Assembly: GCF_001639275.1 (NCBI RefSeq)
Contig: NZ_LWMU01000049.1
Location: 1 to 32,871 of the forward strand
Direction: 5' to 3'
DNA from: Methanobrevibacter oralis
GTDB taxonomy: Archaea; Methanobacteriota; Methanobacteria; Methanobacteriales; Methanobacteriaceae
DNA: 32,871 bases
The notes beneath the pieces are model-generated. The model had not been told where the DNA came from. It made no database searches and saw only the letters and a program-made list of their open reading frames with translations. Positions 10,201 to 19,830 of the stretch are shown one piece after another (the stretch's first letter is position 1; each line of letters opens with the position of its first letter). Made by a program: the position numbers and the translations under genes.

Positions 10201-10240
10201 TAATAAGAGCGAATGAAAAGTAATTTATAATTAAGTCAAA

Positions 10241-12202
10241 TTATTCTTTATCCATACCACGAAGAGCAAATAATTTATTTCTTAAATCAGCAGCCCGTTC
10301 AAAATCAAGTCTAGAAGCTGCATCTTTCATATCTTGCTCTAAGTCATTAATTAATAATTTAAGCTCATCTTTTGGTATTTTAGATACATCACTAATTGCA
10401 CCATCATATTTAGTATTTTCTGAAGTTTTTTCTTTTAAAGTCCTTTTAGTTGATTTAGGTGTAATTCCATGTTCTTCATTGTATTTCATTTGTAGCCGGC
10501 GTCTTTTAAGTGTAATATCATATGCATTTTTTACAGAATCAGTCATATCATCAACATACATTATTACTCGACCATTTACATTTCTTGCAGCCCTTCCAAT
10601 AGTTTGTATTAAAGATGTTTGATTTCTTAAAAATCCTTCTTTATCTGCATCTAAAATGGCTACAAGAGATACCTCTGGTAAATCAAGGCCTTCTCTTAAT
10701 AAATTTACCCCAACAAGCACATCGAATGTTCCTCTTCTTAAATCATCCACGATTTCAATTCTCTCTAATGTATCTATTTCTGAATGCATATACCTTACTT
10801 TAACACCAATTCTTGCATAATAATCCGTTAAATCTTCAGCCATTCTTTTTGTTAAAGTAGTAACTAAAACTCTTTCATCCTTAGATATTTTTCGAACTTC
10901 ACTAAGTAAATCTTCAACCTGACCTTCAACCGGCCTTATTATTACTTCAGGATCCACTAAACCAGTAGGTCGTATAATTTGTTCAACAACATTTCTAGAT
11001 TTTGCAAGCTCATAAGGACCTGGTGTTGCTGAGACATAAATAACATCCTGAACAGAAGATTCAAATTCATCAAACCTTAAAGGTCTATTTTCTTTAGCTG
11101 AAGGAAGCCTAAAACCATATTCAACTAATGTTTCTTTACGAGCTCTATCTCCATTATACATGCCTCTAATTTGTGGAATAGTCACGTGCGACTCATCAAT
11201 GATTGTTAAAAAATCGTCTGGAAAGTATTTTAAAAGAGAATAAGGTTTTTCACCCCATTTTCTCCCAGATAAATGCATAGAATAATTTTCAATTCCTGGA
11301 CAATATCCCATTTCAAGAAGCATTTCAATATCAAAACGTGTTCTTTGTTCTAATCTTTGAGCTTCAACTAGTTTATTAGCTAAATTAAGTTCATTAAGAC
11401 GTTCATCAAGTTCTTGGGAAATATCTCTAATAGCTACATCCATTCTATCTTGTCCAACAACAAAATGCTTTGCAGGATAAATCATGTAACGTGGAAGATT
11501 TTCTAATTTTTTACCAGTGATTTTATCAATAATACTAATTGCATCGATTTCATCCCCAAATAGCTCGACTCTTATAGGTGGAGTCCCATGAACTGGATTT
11601 ATTTCAATAACATCTCCTCGAACTCTAAATTGACCTCTGTCAAATTCAATATCATTACGTTCATATTGCATAAAAACTAATCGTGATAAAATCTCAGACC
11701 TTTCATAAATATCTCCAACTGCAATTCCAAATGCAAATTCACCATAATCCTCAGGTGAACCAATACCATAAATACAACTTACACTACTAACAACAATAAC
11801 ATCATCTCTTGATAAAAGTGATTGTGTTGCTGAGTGCCTCATCATATCTATTTCTTCATTAATAGATGCTTCCTTATCTATAAAAGTATCTGTACGAGGC
11901 ACATAAGCTTCAGGTTGATAATAATCATAATAACTAACAAAATATTCAACTGCATTATCTGGAAAAAATTCTTTAAATTCTTCGTATAATTGTGCAGCTA
12001 ATGTTTTATTATGTGAAATAACAAGAGTTGGTTTTTGAACTTTTTCAATAACATTAGCCATAGTAAAAGTCTTACCTGAACCAGTAACACCTAAAAGAGT
12101 TTGTTCCCTAATACCTCTATTAATACCCTCCACTAATGAATTAATAGCTTTTGGTTGGTCACCTAATGGCGTATAAGCTGAATTGAGTTTAAATTCTTTC
12201 AT
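10241..12202 (-). CDS. uvrB: Excinuclease ABC subunit B
   Basis: 653-residue helicase-like damage-verification subunit of nucleotide excision repair. Visible landmarks are Walker A GVTGSGKT (38-45), the beta-hairpin region [15 protein letters not shown] (about 88-102) that clamps a DNA strand, the DESH motif (IIDESHV), helicase motifs V and VI ([23 protein letters not shown]), and a C-terminal UVR helix pair ([16 protein letters not shown]) that contacts UvrC or UvrA. Length is typical. It begins 7 bases after the 98-aa gene, which itself directly follows prs, so it is probably the third gene of a prs-led operon. The ribosome site in front of the ATG is weak, consistent with coupling to the upstream gene. 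Confidence 0.97.
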   Translation of the reverse strand: MKEFKLNSAYTPLGDQPKAINSLVEGINRGIREQTLLGVTGSGKTFTMANVIEKVQKPTLVISHNKTLAAQLYEEFKEFFPDNAVEYFVSYYDYYQPEAYVPRTDTFIDKEASINEEIDMMRHSATQSLLSRDDVIVVSSVSCIYGIGSPEDYGEFAFGIAVGDIYERSEILSRLVFMQYERNDIEFDRGQFRVRGDVIEINPVHGTPPIRVELFGDEIDAISIIDKITGKKLENLPRYMIYPAKHFVVGQDRMDVAIRDISQELDERLNELNLANKLVEAQRLEQRTRFDIEMLLEMGYCPGIENYSMHLSGRKWGEKPYSLLKYFPDDFLTIIDESHVTIPQIRGMYNGDRARKETLVEYGFRLPSAKENRPLRFDEFESSVQDVIYVSATPGPYELAKSRNVVEQIIRPTGLVDPEVIIRPVEGQVEDLLSEVRKISKDERVLVTTLTKRMAEDLTDYYARIGVKVRYMHSEIDTLERIEIVDDLRRGTFDVLVGVNLLREGLDLPEVSLVAILDADKEGFLRNQTSLIQTIGRAARNVNGRVIMYVDDMTDSVKNAYDITLKRRRLQMKYNEEHGITPKSTKRTLKEKTSENTKYDGAISDVSKIPKDELKLLINDLEQDMKDAASRLDFERAADLRNKLFALRGMDKE

Positions 12203-12209
12203 AAAAATC

Positions 12210-12506
12210 TTAATCGGTTATAGAAATATTGAAACTAATATGAAAATGCTTTGGAGCACAACAAGGAACAACTTTTTGATCTCTTATTGTTAATTTTCCA
12301 TATCTTTTAAGTTGTTTTTCTAACTCGCTTTTAATTGGATTTAAGTTTTTCTCATCAAAAACTTTTAAAGAACCTAAAAAAGTAGTTTCATCTCCCATAC
12401 GCATTATTGAAATATTTTCAACAAAATCAGGTTCTGAATAATTGATTAATAAATCATTTGCTATTTTTATAAGCTCTTCTTTGATTAGTTCTTTATTTAT
12501 TGTCAT
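12210..12506 (-). CDS. Small conserved-looking protein between prs and uvrB, function unknown
   Basis: 98-residue protein with no signal peptide or membrane segment. The N-terminal half is helical ([19 protein letters not shown]), and the C-terminal half looks like a small alpha/beta domain with [17 protein letters not shown]; the adjacent cysteines and two histidines could bind a metal, but this is only suggestive. I do not recognise a family. The ATG lies one base after the prs stop, and its ribosome site AGGGA overlaps the end of prs, so translation is likely coupled. Placement between PRPP synthetase and UvrB suggests nucleotide metabolism or repair by association only. Confidence 0.75.
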   Translation of the reverse strand: MTINKELIKEELIKIANDLLINYSEPDFVENISIMRMGDETTFLGSLKVFDEKNLNPIKSELEKQLKRYGKLTIRDQKVVPCCAPKHFHISFNISITD

Positions 12507-12507
12507 T

Positions 12508-13395
12508 TTATTCCCTTAAAACATTTGCAATACTTTTAGATAATGAAATTCTTGAAGTATCAGAAGATAAACTGTTTGTTGCTATAATCTTACCTGCACC
12601 TGCAGAATATATTTTAACAGCACCATTATTAGCTAAAACAGCATGAACACAACAAACATCAATGGACTTTGCACCATTTTCTTTTAAAATATTAATTGCA
12701 TTTACAATAGTTCCACCAGTAGATATAATATCATCTACTATAATAGCTGGTTTACTTTTAACATCTTCCATTCCTTTCTCATCAACAATTTTAGTTTCCA
12801 CCTTATCTGGACCAAAACGAACTTTCGATAGGTATGTGGCATCAGTATCTAAGATTTCTGCAATTTCTTTGGCAAATACAAATGCACTTTTATCAGGAGC
12901 AACAATTAAAGGTTTTTCACCTAATTTTTTAGTATATTTTTTATTTAAATACTCAGCTATTGCAGGCATTGCAGAAATGTTTCTAGCTTTAATATTAAAA
13001 AAATCCAAAACACATTCTTCATGAATATTAAACGTGATAAACTCGTCTGCACCAGCTGATTCGATTAAATTTGTTACTATTTTTGCAGACACTGCTTCTC
13101 CATCATTAAAACGTCTTTCTTGACGTGCATAACCTAAATATGGAATTACAACACGAACTTTTTTAGCTCCTAAATCTTTAAGATTAGAAATTGTAAATAA
13201 TAATTCCATTAAGTTTTCATCTTGAGGATATCCAGTAGATTGGATAATGGTTACTTCCTCTTCAATTTTCCCATTAATACGTAAATATCTCTCCCCATCT
13301 GGGAATTTTTTAGTTTCTACATAACATAATTCTTCACCAAGTTCACGGGCTACTTGAGCTGCTAAATCTTGTGAAGCTGAACCACCTATAATCAC
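12508..13395 (-). CDS. prs: Ribose-phosphate diphosphokinase (PRPP synthetase)
   Basis: Makes 5-phosphoribosyl 1-diphosphate from ribose 5-phosphate and ATP, feeding purine, pyrimidine, histidine and, in methanogens, cofactor synthesis. The 295-residue length fits the archaeal form. Visible features are the FPDGE segment (31-35), the YLGYARQERRF loop (86-96) involved in ATP binding, the catalytic flexible loop around KVRFGPD (191-197), and the PRPP-binding motif IIVDDIISTGGT (218-229). The start is GTG at 13395 with GGTGAT three bases upstream. It is the first gene of the prs-98aa-uvrB cluster, and it is divergent from the decayed frame at 13442. Confidence 0.95.
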   Translation of the reverse strand: MIIGGSASQDLAAQVARELGEELCYVETKKFPDGERYLRINGKIEEEVTIIQSTGYPQDENLMELLFTISNLKDLGAKKVRVVIPYLGYARQERRFNDGEAVSAKIVTNLIESAGADEFITFNIHEECVLDFFNIKARNISAMPAIAEYLNKKYTKKLGEKPLIVAPDKSAFVFAKEIAEILDTDATYLSKVRFGPDKVETKIVDEKGMEDVKSKPAIIVDDIISTGGTIVNAINILKENGAKSIDVCCVHAVLANNGAVKIYSAGAGKIIATNSLSSDTSRISLSKSIANVLRE

Positions 13396-13441
13396 AATAT
13401 CACCAATAATTTATTCAATTAAATTTATGTATCTAATTATT

Positions 13442-13768
13442 AAAAAATTATGCGGTTACTTATTAAAATACACATTTTTTAAACCAAACAATATACTTAT
13501 CATACTGCCATCTGAATAAATACCGCGAGGTAAGGAATTGTCAGAAATAGGATACACAATAAATGTGTTTTATCAAGTTAAAAAAGACATATTCAAAAGA
13601 TTAAATAATTTGGATTATCAGGCGTTAATTGTTGTATTTGATAAATAAAACATGTATAAAATTGATTATGGACATGATATTTTAGCTTCACAACTAGCAA
13701 AAATAATCACTATTGATGAAAAAACAACAATTTATTCATTATTAAAAACTAATAAAATAAACACCTAG
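13442..13768 (+). pseudogene. Decayed gene, one reading frame interrupted by two in-frame TAA stops
   Basis: A single plus-strand frame reads for about 107 codons with protein-like composition, broken only by TAA near 13508 and TAA at 13646-13648. Segments include NILIILPSE, then PRGKELSEIGYTI, LDYQALIVVFDK, and MYKIDYGHDILASQL at 13652 onward, ending at TAG 13766. Frame is kept across both stops, so the gene was lost by point mutations and not by shuffling. I do not recognise the family; the alternation of short strands and helices suggests a cytosolic alpha/beta protein. TAA is not used for pyrrolysine, so recoding is an unlikely explanation. Confidence 0.55.
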
Positions 13769-13858
13769 TATTAACAATAAACACTTAATATTATAATAAT
13801 AACAAAATAAGTATTTTTAGAAAAATCTTAGGTTTACGACATTGCAAAGTTTATAGTA

Positions 13859-14413
13859 CTATTTTTCAGAATTATACTCTTTATATCTTACAAAAAATGT
13901 TGCAGCTATTGAAATAGGAACCATGATAAATCTAAAATCAAATAACCAACTATCTAAATACACAGAATAAATTGAAAAAATAATCCCAAAAATTGTAATT
14001 CCTACAATAAAATAATCTGCATTTTTATAATTTTTCTTATTTAATGCAGTTAAAAAACATGCGAATAACAATGATGAAATAGCAATTAATAAAGACATGA
14101 TTAAATCAAAAAAAATCCCCAATATTAAATATAATTCATATAGAATTAATACGTCCAAAAAATAATTTTTTTTATCATTAAAAAAGGAGCATACAATTAA
14201 TAAAAAAAGAATTATAATATTTATTATGTTAAAAATAGGAAACTGTCTTTTAAAAATAAATTCAATTAAAGAAAATCCAAACTCTGTGCAATAATCATAT
14301 AAAGACCAAACAGACAGAACAAGTGCACTTATTACAATAATCGATTGAATAAAAAACCTCCAATCAAATTTTTCACCAATACCAAGATTATATAATACTC
14401 TTCTAATACTCAT
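13859..14413 (-). CDS. Small polytopic membrane protein, unknown function
   Basis: 184 residues with about five or six hydrophobic helices (for example FFIQSIIVISALVLSVW, NIINIIILFLLIVC, LIMSLLIAISSLLFACFLTAL, YFIVGITIFGIIFSIY) and a positively charged C-terminus. No known motif is visible. ATG at 14413 is preferred because GGTG lies six bases upstream; a GTG at 14422 would add three residues. It is divergent from the exported protein at 14548, sharing a 134-base gap. Confidence 0.7.
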   Translation of the reverse strand: MSIRRVLYNLGIGEKFDWRFFIQSIIVISALVLSVWSLYDYCTEFGFSLIEFIFKRQFPIFNIINIIILFLLIVCSFFNDKKNYFLDVLILYELYLILGIFFDLIMSLLIAISSLLFACFLTALNKKNYKNADYFIVGITIFGIIFSIYSVYLDSWLFDFRFIMVPISIAATFFVRYKEYNSEK

Positions 14414-14547
14414 CAAGAACACCTATAAAAAAAATTAATTGAATAATCTTATAATTAAATATATTAATAGTTATAAATAAATAAGATGTTTCTAGTAATG
14501 TAGCAGTATAGTTAATTTATTAATACTTAAATTATAAATCTAAAAAT

Positions 14548-15036
14548 ATGAAAAATAGAAAGTTAATACTTGGAATAATTCCTATAATAATTATCGTATT
14601 TTTATTATTTACAGCTATAAGCCCAATTTTATTTATAGCAGAAGATACAACAGAAGGAGATCCTGGTATTGATATGGCTGCTAAGTTTAGTATAATTGGA
14701 GGATTTAATTGGATTTATCCTGGTGATTCCGTTAATGCTGAAGGTCAAACATTACATAATATCCATTTAAATGATCCTCAAGACCCCTATGGTGCAGCTC
14801 GAGATATAATTTCTTATACTTATCATTTTACACCCCATATAATTGTTAGTGTTAATGACATAGCTGCAGCAGACATATTCGGTTCTGATATTCTAGATAG
14901 TATTCGTGAATATGATTGGGGTCAAGGAATGGATAGGGGAGATGCATCTTCCCAAGCAATGGCTGATAGTGGAATTAACATTTTTGCAATACCTCTACAT
15001 TTATTAACTGGAAATATAAAAATTTTTATTGTGTGA
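14548..15036 (+). CDS. Membrane-anchored or secreted protein, unknown function
   Basis: 162 residues with one N-terminal hydrophobic helix (LILGIIPIIIIVFLLFTAI, about 5-23) followed by an acidic exterior domain rich in Asp, Gly and aromatic residues (EDTTEGDPGIDMAA, WIYPGD, YDWGQGMDRGDASSQ). The topology suggests an outside-facing domain held by a signal anchor. No family recognised. There is no ribosome site before the ATG, so the message may be leaderless. The C-terminus ends abruptly in hydrophobic residues (KIFIV) and runs at once into the decayed DGC-like gene, so the original 3' end may have been replaced. Confidence 0.65.
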   Translation: MKNRKLILGIIPIIIIVFLLFTAISPILFIAEDTTEGDPGIDMAAKFSIIGGFNWIYPGDSVNAEGQTLHNIHLNDPQDPYGAARDIISYTYHFTPHIIVSVNDIAAADIFGSDILDSIREYDWGQGMDRGDASSQAMADSGINIFAIPLHLLTGNIKIFIV

Positions 15037-15415
15037 TTCTCTGGTAGATAGAATAGCCCTTGCACATGTAAATGAGTACAAATGGATTAGTTGGAAGAGT
15101 AGCTTCTAGAGATGCTAAAAAAAGAAAATAAAACATTATTCCAATATGTATGGGTTCAACATCAGCAGATATTGAAGATAAAAACAATTATATGCTTAAA
15201 AAATTCCAAATAATTGCTATAAATGGATGTGGCGAAAAGTGTGTTAATAAAATTCTAAAATCAAAAGGAATTAACTGAATAAAAGCATAGCTATTTTTGA
15301 AATTCTTGAAAAGAAAATATTTCAAGGACCATTTTAGATTTAGTGAAAGTGGAGAAAAATGTCTTAGTTTAGTTAAAGAAGAAATTCAAAATCTAGTGAA
15401 AAATTATGTAAAATG
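15037..15415 (+). pseudogene. Decayed DGC-type putative zinc-binding protein
   Basis: Pieces of one protein are spread over two frames: IALAHVNE, then STNGLVGRVASRDAKKRK, a TAA stop, then IIPICMGSTSAD, IIAINGCGEKCVNKIL and a tail FSESGEKCLSLVKEEIQNL. The order and the GCGxxC element resemble the small DGC-domain zinc-binding proteins of methanogens (assignment from memory). At least one frameshift and three in-frame stops make it non-functional. Its 3' end overlaps the last codons of the convergent zinc-ribbon gene at 15393. Confidence 0.55.
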
Positions 15416-15758
15416 ATAAAGCTACACCAATAAGTGAAATCAACAATTGAATGTATCCATGATATCTAAGTTTCTTTGATTTTGACTGAAGTAAATAAAA
15501 AGGCATGAAAAATCCAAAGAATGTAAATGCACTCATAGCTGTATTTTTAGAAACTAAACCTACTACAAAACCACTCCATGAAAAAAATATTGTTACAATG
15601 TAAGATAATATTAATGCACCGCTATGAACATCTGGTTCAGAATCATAAACATAAAATTGTTTAAGTTGAACATCCTCAACAAGAGGCTTTCCACATTTAG
15701 CACAAAAATCATAGGAATCTTGATTTTCAAAATTGCAATTTTTACATATCCTTGTCAT
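15393..15758 (-). CDS. Zinc-ribbon membrane protein
   Basis: 121 residues. The N-terminus is a zinc ribbon with CKNC (5-8) and CAKCGKPL (19-26). Three hydrophobic segments follow (GALILSYIVTIFFSWSGFVVG, AFTFFGFFMPFYLL, IQLLISLIGVALSFYIIF). Such zinc-ribbon plus membrane-helix proteins are common in Methanobrevibacter and have no assigned role. It starts 32 bases after the GNAT gene on the same strand and may share its transcript. Confidence 0.75.
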   Translation of the reverse strand: MTRICKNCNFENQDSYDFCAKCGKPLVEDVQLKQFYVYDSEPDVHSGALILSYIVTIFFSWSGFVVGLVSKNTAMSAFTFFGFFMPFYLLQSKSKKLRYHGYIQLLISLIGVALSFYIIFH

Positions 15759-15790
15759 ATATTAGACTATATTTAAAATAATATATAATA

Positions 15791-16300
15791 TTATTTTTTT
15801 AAAATTACAGCTACTTCATCAAATTCATATCCTAAATAATTAATGTTTTTAAGTTCCGTGTAATAGCTAAAACCTAATTTCTCTAAAACTCTTTTTGATT
15901 GAGTGTTGTCTTTTCTATAAGTTGCATAAATCTGTTTAATATCTAAATCATTAAAAGCATGATTGATTAATAATTTAGACGCTCTAGTAGCAATTCCACG
16001 ATTCCAATACTCTTCCCCAACCCAATACCCAAGTTCTGCTGAGCCATCACCCCAATAATGATTGCAATCAGGATGAATTAAAAGACCAACACAACCAATA
16101 GCTACATCATTAAATACTATTGCATATGTTTCTTTTTTAGAAAATACTGTTTTAATTATATTTAAACTATATTCAACATTTTTATGTGGTGGCCAACCTG
16201 CAATTGGACCTATTTTTGGATTTTTAGCATAATTATACAAATCTTCTGCATCACTTTCTAACCATTCCCTTAAAATAAAATCATCAGATTTTAAAATCAT
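15791..16300 (-). CDS. GNAT family N-acetyltransferase (RimJ/RimL-like)
   Basis: 169-residue acetyl-CoA-dependent transferase. The N-terminal FILREWLESDAEDLYNY is typical of the RimJ/RimL/SpeG-like branch. The acetyl-CoA loop is seen in GYWVGEEYWNRGIATRASK (about 90-108), with the Q/RxxGxG/A signature as NRGIAT, and a C-terminal NTQSKRVLEKLGF segment completes the fold. The substrate, a protein N-terminus or a small amine, cannot be told. Its start codon is only 36 bases from that of the divergent ADP-ribosylglycohydrolase, so the promoters must overlap; neither gene has a clear ribosome site. Confidence 0.9.
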   Translation of the reverse strand: MILKSDDFILREWLESDAEDLYNYAKNPKIGPIAGWPPHKNVEYSLNIIKTVFSKKETYAIVFNDVAIGCVGLLIHPDCNHYWGDGSAELGYWVGEEYWNRGIATRASKLLINHAFNDLDIKQIYATYRKDNTQSKRVLEKLGFSYYTELKNINYLGYEFDEVAVILKK

Positions 16301-16336
16301 AATTTTAATTTATGATTAATACCATACAAATAAATT

Positions 16337-17242
16337 ATGAAAGTAAAAGATGGAATTTGTGGATTAATTGTAGGAGATGCATTAGGTGTTCCTGTTGAAT
16401 TTAAATTAAGAGAATACCTTGAAACACATCCCGTTACTGATATGATAGGTTATGGTACTTATAATCAACCTCCAGGAACTTTTTCTGACGATTCATCTAT
16501 GACAATAGCTACAATGGCAAGTATTGTTAATAAAAAAGCCATCGATTATGAAGATATACAACATGAGTTTTCATTGTGGATTTTTAAATCAAAATACACA
16601 CCTTACGGTGAAACATTTGACTTTGGAAATACAACAAGTTATGCATTAATGAAATATAAGCAAGGAATACCTGCTCTTGAATGTGGATGTGGTGATGAAA
16701 GAGATAATGGAAATGGATCACTAATGAGGATATTGCCATTAGCTTTTATTCCTGATATAGACTATGAAACAATTGAAAATGTAAGTGGATTGACTCATAG
16801 TCATGAAAGATCAAAAATATCTTGTGTATTTTATATCTTAATAGCTAAATCTATGCTTGAAAATGATTTAAGTATTAATGAACATGTTAAACTTGCAGGT
16901 GATAAAATTAAAAGTTATTATAAAAATTCAAATGAATTACATCATTTTAATCGCATATTTAATGACAATATCAAAACTGTATCAAGTAGAGGTTACGTAA
17001 TTGACACTTTTGAAAGTGTAATTTATTGTTTAAAAAATACTGATAATTACAAAGATGCAGTGTTAAAAGCTGTTAATTTAGGTGGGGATACAGACACTAT
17101 AGCTGCTATTTGTGGTGGGCTTGCAGGAATTTATTATGGTTTTGATGATATTCCTATAGATTGGCTTAGACAAATTACTAAAATTGATAAAGTCTATTCA
17201 TTATGTGAAAAATACGAGGAGTTTATTAATGAATATTATTAA
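16337..17242 (+). CDS. ADP-ribosylglycohydrolase (DraG/ARH family)
   Basis: 301-residue hydrolase that removes ADP-ribose from proteins or small molecules using two Mg ions. Family landmarks are all present: GLIVGDALGVPVEF (9-22), the metal-binding GTFSDDSSM (47-55), NGNGSLMRILPLA (about 125-137), a histidine-containing LTHSHE stretch, and C-terminal GGDTDTIAAICGGLAG with the second metal-ligand aspartates. Length is normal. No NAD-dependent ADP-ribosyltransferase is seen nearby, so the substrate is unknown. The 3' end overlaps the start of the next gene by 14 bases, implying coupled translation. Confidence 0.93.
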   Translation: MKVKDGICGLIVGDALGVPVEFKLREYLETHPVTDMIGYGTYNQPPGTFSDDSSMTIATMASIVNKKAIDYEDIQHEFSLWIFKSKYTPYGETFDFGNTTSYALMKYKQGIPALECGCGDERDNGNGSLMRILPLAFIPDIDYETIENVSGLTHSHERSKISCVFYILIAKSMLENDLSINEHVKLAGDKIKSYYKNSNELHHFNRIFNDNIKTVSSRGYVIDTFESVIYCLKNTDNYKDAVLKAVNLGGDTDTIAAICGGLAGIYYGFDDIPIDWLRQITKIDKVYSLCEKYEEFINEYY

Positions 17243-17708
17243 AACTATCAAAAATATTAGAGCTACATGTGATGATTATATCGACCCTGATTTAGTAGCT
17301 ACTGTGATTTATCATGATAATTACATTGGCACAAATAATATCCTTGATTTAAAAAAATATGATATTAATAGTAATGACAACTATGAAAAACGAGTTTTAA
17401 AAGTATTAAATCATGAAAACATCTTCATAACTCTTGGAATGCTTGCTTTTATTCCAATTTTAAATGAATGTGACATATATTCCACTGAAGATTACTCAAT
17501 TAAGCTAACACAAGAAGAATTTGATAAATATGGTGATTTAAAAGAAGAATACTTTGGAATTTTAATTAAAAAAGATTGCAATGATTTAATAATTGGTAGT
17601 TGTGATTTATGTGGATGTAAAATTGATTCTTCATTTAGAGAAATTAAAAAAAGTGAAGATAACTTTTATAAAAAATTAAAAGAAATAGCTTTAAAAAAAA
17701 TTAATTAA
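17229..17708 (+). CDS. Small protein coupled to the ADP-ribosylglycohydrolase, unknown function
   Basis: 159 residues, mixed alpha/beta, acidic and Lys-rich, with no membrane segment. A CDLCGCK motif near residue 128 could bind a metal. I chose ATG at 17229: GAGGA lies just upstream and the start sits inside the ADP-ribosylglycohydrolase tail. Longer in-frame extensions would lie deep in that gene. It is not recognised as a known family; the 14-base overlap suggests that it works with the glycohydrolase, for example as a partner or regulator, which is inference. Confidence 0.75.
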   Translation: MNIIKTIKNIRATCDDYIDPDLVATVIYHDNYIGTNNILDLKKYDINSNDNYEKRVLKVLNHENIFITLGMLAFIPILNECDIYSTEDYSIKLTQEEFDKYGDLKEEYFGILIKKDCNDLIIGSCDLCGCKIDSSFREIKKSEDNFYKKLKEIALKKIN

Positions 17709-17732
17709 ATCCAACTAATTAGTAGTTGGATT
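17708..17732. terminator. Perfect 10-bp hairpin between convergent genes
   Basis: AATCCAACTA (17708-17717) pairs fully with TAGTTGGATT (17723-17732) over a five-base loop. It includes the lonB stop codon and follows the plus-strand gene's stop, so it can act in both directions, though the T-tracts are short. Confidence 0.6.
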
Positions 17733-19685
17733 ATTAATAGATGTTTTTGGAACTTTTTCTACTACTTTAGAACCAATGTTTTTCATTTTTTCAATTAAAG
17801 TGTCTTTTTTACTTCCACTAATTAAAATATTTTCTAAAACATCACTTAAGGTTTCTGTTGGAATAACTTCAATCATGTCTTTATATTTTTTCTCAAGCAT
17901 GACATCTTTTAAGTTAGATTTAGGAATCAATACTTTTTTCATTCCAGCTTCAGCAGCAGCTTCAATTTTAGCAGTTGCACCACCAATAGGCATTACATCT
18001 CCACGTACATTAAGTGAACCTGTTAATGCAATTGTTTGATCGATTGGAATTTCTTCAACAGCAGAAATAACTGCAGTAGCTATTGATACACTAGCCGAAT
18101 CTCCTTCAACACCATCGTAAGTTTGAATAAATTGAACATGAATATCATAATCAGAAATATTCTTGTTGGTGTATTTTTTAATTAAAGCGCTTACATTTTG
18201 AACTGATTCTTTAGCAATTTCACCAAGTTTACCTGTAGCTATTATTTGACCACCATTTTTAGATTGGGATGGAGCAGCTTCAGCAGCAATAGGGGAAACT
18301 ATACCACTTCTATCTCCAATAACAGCCAATCCATTCACAAGACCTATTCTTCCACCTTCAGCATTAACCATACTGTATTGTTTTCTTTGAATGATAGATC
18401 TATCAGCTATTTGTTGTTCAAGAGTTCTTGCGAATTTTTTAGCTTCGAATACATGTTCAGCAGTTACTAAATTATCTCCTTTTTCAATAGCTACATCACC
18501 TGCAGATCTTACAAGTCCACCAAGGTCTCTTAATTTTAAAGTTAAAGCATCTTGACGACCAGATCTACGTTTAGCTTCCATGATAATTTCATTTATTGCA
18601 TCTGGTGCAAAGTGAGGGATTCTTCCATCGTTTTTAACTTCCTGAGCTACAAATTGAACTAATTTTTTCCTATTTTCTTCTGTATCATCCATGTGGTCTT
18701 TCATGAATATTTCATAACCGTATCCTCTGATTCTAGACCTCATAGCAATATGCATTCCTTCTAAAACTTGCAAGTTTCCTGAAGCTACTAAAACAAAATC
18801 ACACGGTACTGATTGGGATCTTACCATTGCCCCACTTGAGTTTTCACTTTGGCCCGTAATAGCATATTTTTTCTCTTGCATTGCAGATAATAACTCTTGT
18901 TGAGTTTTCATAGACATTGTACCCATTTCATCAATATATAAAACTCCTTTGTGAGCTTTATGAATCATACCTGCTTCTACACGTTCATGTGCTGGGGTTC
19001 CAAGACCTCCTGATTGATATGGGTCGTGACGTACATCTCCTAAAAGAGCTCCTGCATGAGCACCAGTCCCATCCATAAATGGAGCAAATCTGTTTTCTTC
19101 ATTATTTACAAGTAATTTAGGAGCTGCATTATTAGATTTAGGTTTAATTTGAAGTGAAATTAATAATATTAATGCTGCAGCAATAATTGCTTCAAGCAAT
19201 CTTCCATACATAAATCCAATAACAACAACAGCTGCAATTGCAAACATAGTAATCATTGTTTTTCTCTCTTCATGCCCCTTTGCAGACCCTCTATTTACCT
19301 TTACAATTTTTTTACCTTCACCTGCAGGTACTGTTCTAATTAAAGGATGATTATTATCTTCAATGTTAGGATATACTAAAATATCTTGGAGAGTTTCATG
19401 AGGTAATATTTGTGCCATACCTTTCGCAAGCATAGATTTACCTACACCTGGGTCTCCTATTAATAAAACATTCCTTCTTTGTTTAGCTGCTTTTTTAATA
19501 GTTTCAATTGACTCTTCATGTCCAATTACTTGATCTATTAATAAAGGAGGAACTTCAATATCTTCAGAACTTTTAATATAATCATAATCTAACATCGGTT
19601 TAGTTTCTTCATTAGAGCTGTTTTCTGTCTCTGCTCCAACTTCTTCTAAAGAATCATCTATTGATTCTTGTTCTTCAAATTTCAT
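17715..19685 (-). CDS. lonB: Archaeal Lon protease, membrane-anchored (LonB)
   Basis: 656-residue ATP-dependent protease facing the cytosol from the membrane. An acidic N-terminus is followed by Walker A GDPGVGKS (77-84), two membrane helices inserted in the AAA module (about 143-180), Walker B VLYIDEM (248-254), and a Lon proteolytic domain with the catalytic dyad Ser530 (EGDSAS) and Lys573 (GGATAKI). The insert of two transmembrane helices between Walker A and B is the hallmark of archaeal LonB and is lacking in bacterial Lon. The ATG at 19685 has a strong AGGAGG ribosome site. It degrades damaged or regulatory proteins and is essential in some archaea. It forms the left border of the accessory island. 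Confidence 0.97.
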   Translation of the reverse strand: MKFEEQESIDDSLEEVGAETENSSNEETKPMLDYDYIKSSEDIEVPPLLIDQVIGHEESIETIKKAAKQRRNVLLIGDPGVGKSMLAKGMAQILPHETLQDILVYPNIEDNNHPLIRTVPAGEGKKIVKVNRGSAKGHEERKTMITMFAIAAVVVIGFMYGRLLEAIIAAALILLISLQIKPKSNNAAPKLLVNNEENRFAPFMDGTGAHAGALLGDVRHDPYQSGGLGTPAHERVEAGMIHKAHKGVLYIDEMGTMSMKTQQELLSAMQEKKYAITGQSENSSGAMVRSQSVPCDFVLVASGNLQVLEGMHIAMRSRIRGYGYEIFMKDHMDDTEENRKKLVQFVAQEVKNDGRIPHFAPDAINEIIMEAKRRSGRQDALTLKLRDLGGLVRSAGDVAIEKGDNLVTAEHVFEAKKFARTLEQQIADRSIIQRKQYSMVNAEGGRIGLVNGLAVIGDRSGIVSPIAAEAAPSQSKNGGQIIATGKLGEIAKESVQNVSALIKKYTNKNISDYDIHVQFIQTYDGVEGDSASVSIATAVISAVEEIPIDQTIALTGSLNVRGDVMPIGGATAKIEAAAEAGMKKVLIPKSNLKDVMLEKKYKDMIEVIPTETLSDVLENILISGSKKDTLIEKMKNIGSKVVEKVPKTSINNPTTN

Positions 19686-19830
19686 AAAATAAACCTCCTG
19701 TTTATCACTAAAATATATTGATTTTATATTTTTTAAATATTATTATTGTTTATACATATAAAAACTTTTCTATTTTAGTAAATAAAAGTTATTAAAAGAT
19801 TTAAATTTTCGAATACTTTTTTCTCCATAA

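Noticed and set aside
12662-13024. 120-codon plus-strand open frame inside prs
   Set aside because: It is fully antisense to a certain prs gene; its protein is Ser/Ile/Phe-rich, as expected of a shadow frame.
13442-13768. In-frame stops as pyrrolysine or other recoding
   Set aside because: The stops are TAA, not TAG, and there is no recoding element; point-mutation decay is simpler.
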